Source: an uncultured Treponema sp. (GTDB taxonomy: Bacteria; Spirochaetota; Spirochaetia; Treponematales; Treponemataceae). From it: DNA of 5,734 nt. The translations under genes were made by a program, and so were the position numbers. The stretch lies in assembly GCA_938045195.1 (NCBI GenBank), contig CALINC010000110.1, positions 1 through 5,734 of the forward strand. Direction: 5' to 3'. Under the pieces are notes generated by a model, which was given only the letters and a program-made list of their open reading frames with translations, was not told the origin of the DNA and searched no databases. Shown here piece after piece: positions 1 to 4,169 of this stretch (positions are counted from its first letter, which is position 1; each line of letters starts with the position of its first letter).

Positions 1-42
1 GTAAAATATAAGTAATACCCGCATACTTTAAATTCATAATAT

Positions 43-273
43 TTAGGCAATTTCATTCTCCATATATTTCCAACTGCGTTCTACATACTCTTTTACAATG
101 GAAACTTCAATATCGTCCATTGTTGTTTCAAGCATTTCATTTTCTCTAGAAAAAACTGCCGCACGAACTGTATTATTAAGATTTAAAACTTGTACCCCAA
201 GTTCATGCTTAAAAAAAGCATATCCATTGATTATGACATCAGCTTTATCAGCCAGTTCTTTTATATCAAGCAT
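43..273 (-). CDS. Small hypothetical protein, second gene of a cassette pair
   Basis: 76 residues, family not recognised with confidence. It starts at ATG 271-273 inside the end of the previous gene (ATGCTTGA overlap). There is no close ribosome-binding site of its own (a GAGG lies about 12 bases upstream), so it probably depends on coupling. The sequence is acidic and cytoplasmic. It has a predicted beta-rich middle ('GVQVLNLNNTVRAAVF') followed by 'TTMDDIEVSIVKEYVERSWKYM', probably a long helix. The overlapping order and similar size suggest the products interact. It ends 42 bases before the window edge; the cassette's attC should lie just beyond. Confidence 0.7.
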   Translation of the reverse strand: MLDIKELADKADVIINGYAFFKHELGVQVLNLNNTVRAAVFSRENEMLETTMDDIEVSIVKEYVERSWKYMENEIA

Positions 274-535
274 TTTTTAATTTGACCTCTTTTATAAGTG
301 ATAAAAATACTTCAGGTTCAATGAACAAATTTCTTAACATCGGTATTAAATCTATATATTCTTCCAACGGTCCGACTGTATCGTAATGAGCGGTTACCAC
401 AAGATAGCCGTTATCCCAATATTTAATTTCGCTATATTTTTGTAAATGGGAAGAAGTTCTAAATCGAATAAAATACTCATTAAAGGAAAATTCAGAATAT
501 TTTCCAGAACATCCTAAATAGGCACAGCTTTGCAT
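266..535 (-). CDS. Small hypothetical protein, first gene of a cassette pair
   Basis: 89 residues, family not recognised with confidence. The start ATG at 533-535 has a textbook AGGAGG (543-548) seven bases upstream, which is strong evidence of real translation. The protein has no signal peptide or membrane segment and is rich in aromatic and acidic residues. Notable stretches are 'FNEYFIRFRTSSHLQKY', 'YWDNGYLVVTAHY' and 'EEYIDLIPMLRNLF', the last probably a helix. Its stop overlaps the start of the next gene by eight bases, so the two are translationally coupled. Small coupled pairs in integron cassettes are often toxin-antitoxin or two-part defence modules, but no known toxin motif is visible, so function stays open. 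Confidence 0.75.
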   Translation of the reverse strand: MQSCAYLGCSGKYSEFSFNEYFIRFRTSSHLQKYSEIKYWDNGYLVVTAHYDTVGPLEEYIDLIPMLRNLFIEPEVFLSLIKEVKLKNA

Positions 536-581
536 TTTTATTCCTCCTATTCGAACTACTTTTAGATAAGAATAACATGAA

Positions 582-609
582 ATCTTACTGTTTTCTACTA
601 TGAGTACAA
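582..609 (-). promoter_or_regulatory. Possible promoter of the small gene pair in cassette C
   Basis: On the minus strand TTGTAC (604-609), a 16-base spacer, then TAAGAT (582-587), preceded by A-rich tracts resembling an UP element. It would give a leader of about 40 bases before the first gene. Such motifs arise easily in AT-rich DNA, so this is tentative. Confidence 0.35.
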
Positions 610-638
610 TTTTTATTTTTCCTATTTATTTTTATATT

Positions 639-659
639 ATGAAGCATCTTATGTTTCAT
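639..659 (-). repeat. Inverted repeat in the leader of cassette C
   Basis: ATGAAGCAT and ATGTTTCAT, nine-base arms with one mismatch and a three-base spacer. No T run follows on the minus strand, so it is not a terminator for that strand. It lies about 30 bases upstream of the proposed -35 box. An operator for a self-regulating gene pair is possible but unproven. Confidence 0.35.
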
Positions 660-691
660 ATAATCGCAGGCTTTGCCTGTCGCTCTAACAT
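656..691 (-). other. Short ORF starting inside attC
   Basis: An ATG within the L'/R' half (689-691) opens an 11-codon frame (MLERQAKPAII) ending with TGA at 656-658. An AGG eight bases before the ATG could act as a ribosome-binding site. The same AGG-N8-ATG arrangement is built into all three L'/R' halves. Translation is not shown. Confidence 0.3.
667..679 (-). repeat. Short GC-rich hairpin at the start of cassette C
   Basis: Perfect five-base arms CAGGC/GCCTG around a three-base loop, three bases inside R'. Equivalent in position and size to the hairpin of cassette A. Confidence 0.5.
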
Positions 692-746
692 CCGCTTAAC
701 CTGCATTGCCGCAAAGGCAATGTCAGCGTTGAAGCGGGTGTTAGAT
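683..746 (-). other. attC recombination site of cassette B
   Basis: 64 bases. On the minus strand R'' is ATCTAAC (740-746) and R' is GTTAGAG (683-689). The plus strand pairs CCGCTTAAC (692-700) with GTTgAAGCGG (728-737), leaving G731 unpaired. An inner perfect seven-base stem CATTGCC/GGCAATG (704-710, 716-722) has a five-base loop. Its L'/R' half is identical to that of the other full attC over 21 bases, so both belong to one integron lineage. Confidence 0.9.
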
Positions 747-1018
747 TAATAATCACCTGTAGTAATCGCTTTCCTTAAAATACTATTGATTCTTGTTTGA
801 TAGCCTTTTCCTAAAGATTGAAGGACTGCAAGAATATCCGCATCTATTTTTATGGAAATTGTTTTTTTAACGGGCGTTACATTCCAATATGCTTCATGCG
901 CCGGTCTGAGGCTTGCAATTTGTTCCTTTGTCAGTTTCGGACTATCCTCATCATATACTATGGGATAATTTTTTATTTCTTCCAATCTTTCAGCCGTTAA
1001 TTTTTTTGAAGTAATCAT
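746..1018 (-). CDS. brnA: BrnA-family antitoxin
   Basis: 90 residues, complete. The C-terminal 'KTISIKIDADILAVLQSLG' and 'KGYQTRINSILRKAI' (residues 52-85) form the ribbon-helix-helix DNA-binding region typical of BrnA. Residues 25-50 ('DSPKLTKEQIASLRPAHE' onward) match the region that precedes it in the family and contacts the toxin. BrnA normally neutralises the BrnT ribonuclease and represses the brnTA promoter as a dimer. The start ATG at 1016-1018 has a good GAGAGGA site a few bases upstream, inside the brnT remnant, and overlaps it by 29 bases. The stop codon TAA directly abuts the attC site (R'' shares one base). Because the toxin partner is truncated, this antitoxin appears orphaned. 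It might still bind BrnT toxins encoded elsewhere. Confidence 0.88.
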   Translation of the reverse strand: MITSKKLTAERLEEIKNYPIVYDEDSPKLTKEQIASLRPAHEAYWNVTPVKKTISIKIDADILAVLQSLGKGYQTRINSILRKAITTGDY

Positions 1019-1274
1019 AATATTCCTCTCTCAAGTCTTTGTCTGCTTGCCGTGCAGATATCAACCGAATTCTGTTCTTCTTCTCAGTAAAAAAGACCAG
1101 AACTATCAATATTCCATTCAAATTGCCAATTCCATAATATCTATAAGCCCATAAAGTGACTGTATACGATGAGTTATTTGTAATGATATAAGGAGTTGCT
1201 ACATCATCATTAACAGGATTAGTGCTACTAACATTTTTACATCCTGCAATCCCAATAAGAGCAAAACCAAGCAT
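990..1274 (-). pseudogene. Chimeric ORF: lipoprotein N-terminus fused to BrnT toxin C-terminus
   Basis: 94 residues made of two unrelated parts. Residues 1-44 start MLGFALIGIAGC, a lipoprotein signal core with lipobox cysteine at 12 but without the basic n-region. Hydrophobic codons continue in frame upstream (VLVL) until they meet the preceding gene, so this part has lost its real start. A short 'TNNSSYTVTL' domain follows. From about residue 45 the sequence 'RYYGIGNLNGILIVLVFF' then 'RIRLISARQADKDLREEYY' is the C-terminal part of a BrnT ribonuclease toxin (conserved 'RIRIISAR'). The N-terminal half of BrnT, roughly 45 residues, is missing. The 29-base overlap with the downstream brnA, whose ribosome-binding site lies inside this ORF, preserves the native brnT-brnA arrangement. 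The product is very probably not an active toxin. The ORF is intact, so a small chimeric lipoprotein could still be made. Junction near 1142. Confidence 0.75.
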
Positions 1275-1279
1275 TAAAA

Positions 1280-2023
1280 CTAATACTCCCAGAGATTATA
1301 AATTTTGTCTGGTTCAAGATATGGTATTTTTTCAAGATTACCTTTTGAACTTGCTAAACGCCATTCGTTATTAATATGGGTAAAGATTCTTTCAATTTCA
1401 TCAAAACCAAAAATTTTTGATGTATCATTCTCCCAATTATGTCCTACATAATTGTAGATTCCATAAATTCTTAAAACTCCCTCATTATATTTTGAATAGT
1501 CTATTTTCAGCGTATCGTTTTCAAAAACTGCGCTATAGCCTTCATAATAATTATCTGAAAGATGAAACAGCTTGTTTCGAACGGTTTCACGTAGGCATGG
1601 AATCTGCCCATAATCAGGGAACTCTACATTTTCCAGATTACAGTCAACGAAATTATAAGAAAAAAAGAGTTTTCCATTTGAGTCAAAGAGATAAATATTT
1701 CCGTGTCCCGTGTGAGTAATGCCAACAATTTCAAAGAAAGATTCTTTTTTTGTTTTGACAATTTTTGCAGAAAGAACAGCTTGCTCCATAATATCATCTA
1801 TTTCTTTTATTTCATTTGTTTTTAGGTTGAAGAATACGGGACTTTCCCACCAGTTCTCTTCACTTACGATTATGAATAAAGAAATATCATTTATAGTTCC
1901 TATACTTTCAATTTTGGACACTTGATATTCTGAATATTTTTCTTTTATAAATTCAAAAGGCGTTTTTGCAAAAATCATAAAATTAGCATATATCAAAGCA
2001 AAAGTAATTATTATTTTTTTCAT
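1280..2023 (-). CDS. Secreted hypothetical protein in cassette B
   Basis: 247 residues, family not recognised. The N-terminus MKKIIITFALIYANFMIFAKTP is a classic signal peptide (two lysines, hydrophobic core, likely cleavage just before K20 after FA) with no lipobox cysteine, so the protein should be exported to the periplasm. The mature part is rich in aromatic and acidic residues with alternating hydrophobic stretches ('FFEIVGITHTGHGNIYLF', 'GKLFFSYNF'), suggesting a mainly beta structure. The start ATG at 2021-2023 has a weak GGAAA ahead of it. It ends with TAG at 1280, five bases before the next ORF's ATG. The last few residues may come from a foreign reading frame, because the downstream lipoprotein fragment appears to begin inside this gene's end; the native C-terminus may be lost. 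Function unknown. Confidence 0.75.
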   Translation of the reverse strand: MKKIIITFALIYANFMIFAKTPFEFIKEKYSEYQVSKIESIGTINDISLFIIVSEENWWESPVFFNLKTNEIKEIDDIMEQAVLSAKIVKTKKESFFEIVGITHTGHGNIYLFDSNGKLFFSYNFVDCNLENVEFPDYGQIPCLRETVRNKLFHLSDNYYEGYSAVFENDTLKIDYSKYNEGVLRIYGIYNYVGHNWENDTSKIFGFDEIERIFTHINNEWRLASSKGNLEKIPYLEPDKIYNLWEY

Positions 2024-2036
2024 TTTTTTCCAATTC

Positions 2037-2044
2037 CCGCGCGG
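2037..2044 (-). repeat. GC-rich palindrome at the start of cassette B
   Basis: CCGCGCGG, a perfect eight-base palindrome seven bases inside R'. As RNA it could form only a very short stem. It is listed because cassettes A and C have GC-rich inverted repeats at the equivalent spot. Confidence 0.35.
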
Positions 2045-2051
2045 AGCGTCA

Positions 2052-2117
2052 TTCTAACATCCGCTTAACCTGCATTTGCGGTTCGTCCGCAATGTCAGGT
2101 TGAAGCGTGTGTTAGGC
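2052..2117 (-). other. attC recombination site of cassette A
   Basis: 66 bases. On the minus strand R'' is GCCTAAC (2111-2117) and R' is GTTAGAA (2052-2058), with inner L boxes CGCTTcAACC and GGTTAAGCG. The plus strand, equivalent to the recombinogenic bottom strand, pairs CGCTTAACC (2062-2070) with GGTTgAAGCG (2098-2107). This leaves G2102 unpaired, the typical extrahelical base of attC. A central stem pairs CATTTGCGG with CCGCAATG with one bulged T. This is a standard folded attC. Confidence 0.9.
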
Positions 2118-2118
2118 T

Positions 2119-3807
2119 TTAATTATTTAACTGTTTATCAATTTCCTCTTTAATTAGATTTTTTAGTAACGTACGAGCTTCTGAAATATTTTCTTTTTTA
2201 TTTTGCACTATAATATTTTCAAGAATTTCTATTGATTCTTCAATCGTTTTTGAATAATTTTTAGAGATGTAAATGACATAAAATGATTTTAAATCATAAA
2301 ATTTCTTTTTTTGTTTTTTGTAAATATCTTCTATATTGTAATATAGTTTGCATAAATTGGGAATATCCTCTAAATCTAGATCTTTCTTAAAAATATAATC
2401 ATAATATTCGCCAAATAATTTACGTTTTTGATTTCCAACTCTATTAGGGAAACCTTTGGTTGAATAAATGATTTGAGCTAAACGTTCTTTTGAAATTATA
2501 TAATCATATTCCTTATTAATAATTCCTAAATCCCCGTTTTTTCTTCTATATAAAATATTATGCTCTTTTAAATATTCTTCTATTTGCAACTGTATTTCAT
2601 CTACAGACTTTAGATCTGAGTCTTGAATTTTATTTTGACTATTTGTATATTCTGCAATTTGATTCTTAAGTCTTATATTTTCCTTAGTAATCTTAAAAAT
2701 TCTAACTAAGATATTTGCCGCACGTAATTTTTCAATTTTTTTTTCATCTACATGTTTTTGTAAATACTCAAATATTGATCGTATAGTCTGTCCGCCATTA
2801 ACTATTTGATAATTTTCTAATTTTATTAAATATTTTTTTCCACTATTTATGCTATCAGAATCAATTATTTCTGAAGTCATTGTGATGCCATTATTAAACA
2901 TAAAAAATTCAGTTGGATTTGTTTGAATTGTTTTCTGAATATTTTTATTATAACTAGATCCTTCTAAATATCCTCTAACATTATCAAATAAAAGCGAAAA
3001 ATCTAAATTACAATTTTTTATTTCATCATCATCTTCAAGATTATATTTTTTATTTAAAGTTTCGTTCTTGGATGATATTCTTATCAAATCTATTAACGAA
3101 ATTTTTACAATTAATGAATTTTGTGTTGATAACCCATCTCTTGAAAATGATAAAAAATCCTCTGGAGTTAACATAAACTCACATTTTTTATTAAATGTTG
3201 TTGGAATGCAGTAATTTGAAATCTTATCAAGATCAATATCAAAGACTTCCATTCCATATTTATTTTTTAAAACCTCTATATAATCATTTGATGATGATGC
3301 AAATCCTTTATTTTCATTTGAAACCATGTACAATTTAAGATTACAAATTTTATTACCTTCCAACTTTTCACGTATTTCCAAAATATTTTTTCTCACTTTA
3401 TTGTCTTGCAAGCCTAATATTAGTCTCTCATCTTCGGCTTGAATATATTCTAAAAACTTTGTACTTCTAGATAAAGAATTTTCTTCCTTATTATTATCAT
3501 TAAATTTTTCCCTATATTTAAAGTTGAATAAATTTATATTTATTTCTTCTAATTCTTCATCAATATAAACTGCATCAATTCCCAAATCATCAACAGAAAT
3601 ATTGTTTACTATTTTATTATATTCTGTATCAATAATTAATTCTTTATAATTATCAGTATCTTTTTGCCCAGTAATACTTTCTAAAACTAAATAATAAAAA
3701 CCACATCTTTCTTTTTTGATATCATCAACTTCTATATCCTTATGAGTAAGTTCAAATAGTATTTTACTCTTATTTTTGATAATTTTAAAATCATTTAAAT
3801 TAGCCAT
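2119..3807 (-). CDS. AIPR-family abortive infection phage-resistance protein
   Basis: 562 residues from the chosen start. An in-frame ATG at 3849 would add 14 residues, but it lies within the R' site. The AIPR family (abortive infection, phage resistance) is recognised from 'FFMFNNGIT' at about residues 301-309, 'YQIVNGGQTIRSIFEYL' at about 333-349, 'AANILVRIFKI' and 'QIAEYTNSQNKIQDSDLKS' at about 383-401, all in the expected order. In the N-terminal domain 'DDLGIDAVYID' (near residue 78) followed by 'LFNFKYREKF' (K97) resembles the GID...QxK arrangement of PD-(D/E)xK-like nucleases. Here asparagine (N95) sits where D, E or Q is usual, so catalysis is uncertain. There is no signal peptide or membrane segment, so it should be cytoplasmic. 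The likely role is to stop phage spread by disabling the infected cell; the trigger and target are unknown. It is the first gene after the array promoter. Codons are very A/T-rich, in line with acquisition as a mobile cassette. Confidence 0.85.
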   Translation of the reverse strand: MANLNDFKIIKNKSKILFELTHKDIEVDDIKKERCGFYYLVLESITGQKDTDNYKELIIDTEYNKIVNNISVDDLGIDAVYIDEELEEININLFNFKYREKFNDNNKEENSLSRSTKFLEYIQAEDERLILGLQDNKVRKNILEIREKLEGNKICNLKLYMVSNENKGFASSSNDYIEVLKNKYGMEVFDIDLDKISNYCIPTTFNKKCEFMLTPEDFLSFSRDGLSTQNSLIVKISLIDLIRISSKNETLNKKYNLEDDDEIKNCNLDFSLLFDNVRGYLEGSSYNKNIQKTIQTNPTEFFMFNNGITMTSEIIDSDSINSGKKYLIKLENYQIVNGGQTIRSIFEYLQKHVDEKKIEKLRAANILVRIFKITKENIRLKNQIAEYTNSQNKIQDSDLKSVDEIQLQIEEYLKEHNILYRRKNGDLGIINKEYDYIISKERLAQIIYSTKGFPNRVGNQKRKLFGEYYDYIFKKDLDLEDIPNLCKLYYNIEDIYKKQKKKFYDLKSFYVIYISKNYSKTIEESIEILENIIVQNKKENISEARTLLKNLIKEEIDKQLNN

Positions 3808-3813
3808 ATCTTT

Positions 3814-3818
3814 CTCCC
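3814..3818 (-). promoter_or_regulatory. Ribosome-binding site that sets the AIPR start
   Basis: GGGAG on the minus strand (within AAGGGAGAAAGAT), ending six bases before ATG 3805-3807. This supports the start giving MANLNDFKII over the longer in-frame start at 3849, which lies inside the recombination site. Confidence 0.7.
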
Positions 3819-3825
3819 TTTTTTG

Positions 3826-3837
3826 CGGCTTTAGCCG
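3826..3837 (-). repeat. Short GC-rich hairpin at the start of cassette A
   Basis: Arms CGGCT and AGCCG separated by two bases, starting three bases inside the R' site. It stands out in an AT-rich leader. Comparable elements occur at the same place in cassettes B (2037-2044) and C (667-679). Confidence 0.5.
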
Positions 3838-3840
3838 TCT

Positions 3841-3860
3841 GTCTAACATTCGCTTGACCT
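3841..3860 (-). other. Orphan half attC site (L'/R') or attI-like site at the array edge
   Basis: The minus strand reads AGGTCAAGCGAATGTTAGAC. Its first 19 bases match the L'/R' half of the two full attC sites at 17 of 19 positions, including the R' core GTTAGAC that fits GTTRRRY. No R''/L'' partner (an inverted copy with CGCTTCAAC and YCTAAC) occurs further upstream on the minus strand. It therefore looks like a truncated attC left from a lost cassette. An attI site is the alternative, but attI sites normally resemble attC only at the R core, and this one matches through L'. Recombination would join cassette A at 3846/3847. Confidence 0.7.
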
Positions 3861-3866
3861 TTCCTC

Positions 3867-3895
3867 ATAATATCATAAAAACTACGCATTTTCAA
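3867..3895 (-). promoter_or_regulatory. Promoter reading into the cassette array (Pc-like)
   Basis: On the minus strand: -35 TTGAAA (3890-3895), a 17-base spacer, then -10 TATTAT (3867-3872) preceded by an extended -10 TG at 3874-3875 (TGATATTAT). Transcription would begin near 3860, the outer edge of the half attC site, and run left into cassette A. The AT-rich background makes chance -10 boxes common, but the ideal spacer plus the TG extension make this the best promoter I found in the window. Its position matches the cassette promoter of an integron. Confidence 0.7.
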
Positions 3896-4097
3896 TCTAA
3901 ACTGCTACACATCCAAGCAGCTACATTTTTCTACCATAATATCCGCCGGAACACATCATCAACGGGCAGATTAGGCCTATCTTAACTAAAATTGAGGTAA
4001 CCGCTTAAATTGATTAAGGAATACCGGCGATATGTGTGGTCTCTGTATACGCCGCAGCATAATAAGGAATGCTTTTTGAACTGCGGTTGCCTTTTTT
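3896..4097. other. Intergenic stretch between permease terminator and cassette promoter
   Basis: No convincing coding region on either strand and no integrase fragment that I can recognise. On the minus strand it contains a direct repeat of TGTAGC (3904-3909 and 3920-3925, 16 bases apart) just upstream of the -35 element of the cassette promoter. CTGCT/AGCAG arms (3902-3906 and 3916-3920) could form a small hairpin there. A second, weaker promoter-like pair lies at 3936-3962 (TTGATG, 15-base spacer, TATTAT). The rest holds nothing I can name. Confidence 0.5.
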
Positions 4098-4134
4098 AAA
4101 AAAAATGCGTGAAATTTTTAAAAATTTCACGCAT
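4098..4134 (-). terminator. Intrinsic terminator of the permease operon
   Basis: A perfect 30-base palindrome lies at 4105-4134 (15-base arms, ATGCGTGAAATTTTT and its complement). On the minus strand a run of eight T residues follows it (A run at 4098-4105 on the plus strand). It lies 36 bases after the permease stop codon and closes the operon, separating it from the cassette array. Confidence 0.9.
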
Positions 4135-4169
4135 GAGGTTGAGATTTTTAGGAACTCTCTATGAATTTT

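Larger units (their letters stand above)
1..688 (-). mobile_element. Integron gene cassette C (two small ORFs; attC outside window)
   Basis: It begins at the T after the G in R' at 689 and runs off the left edge. No attC is present in the 42 bases beyond the last stop codon, so its site is expected just outside. It carries two overlapping small genes and, unlike A and B, a long leader (about 140 bases) that may hold a promoter. Confidence 0.7.
689..2057 (-). mobile_element. Integron gene cassette B (composite, three ORFs plus attC)
   Basis: About 1369 bases, from the T after the G in R' at 2058 to the G of R' at 689. It holds a secreted hypothetical protein, a chimeric lipoprotein/BrnT ORF and a BrnA antitoxin, with no attC between them. 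Most cassettes carry one gene or one toxin-antitoxin pair, so this one looks fused from parts of two or three cassettes by internal deletion. Only about 28 bases separate R' from the first start codon, so there is little room for an internal promoter. Confidence 0.75.
2058..3846 (-). mobile_element. Integron gene cassette A (AIPR defence gene plus attC)
   Basis: The boundaries are the G|TTRRRY cleavage points in the half-site at 3841-3847 and in the attC at 2052-2117, giving a cassette of about 1789 bases, long for a cassette. It holds one gene in the usual orientation, with its attC starting one base after the stop codon. The base composition is strikingly AT-rich compared with the permease operon to the right. 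Confidence 0.8.

Noticed and set aside
683..746. Inverted repeat read as a transcription terminator
   Set aside because: No T run follows on either strand, and the box order, core sequences and extrahelical G identify it as attC. The same applies to 2052-2117.
1417..1719. 100-residue plus-strand ORF opposite the secreted protein
   Set aside because: Antisense shadow with no credible ribosome-binding site or domain; the opposite strand has a proper signal peptide.
3808..3849. Longer AIPR start at 3849 adding 14 residues (MLDRRLKPQK...)
   Set aside because: That ATG is part of the recombination half-site and the encoded residues come from the hairpin leader; the internal ATG has a good ribosome-binding site. 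It is kept only as an observation about attC-embedded starts.
3936..3962. Second promoter-like pair TTGATG / TATTAT on the minus strand
   Set aside because: The spacer is only 15 bases and a much better promoter lies just downstream, so I did not list it as a separate feature.
3998..4008. TAACCGCTTAA, resembling a shortened attC L box
   Set aside because: It lacks the R' spacing and any partner half nearby; the match is short enough to be chance.
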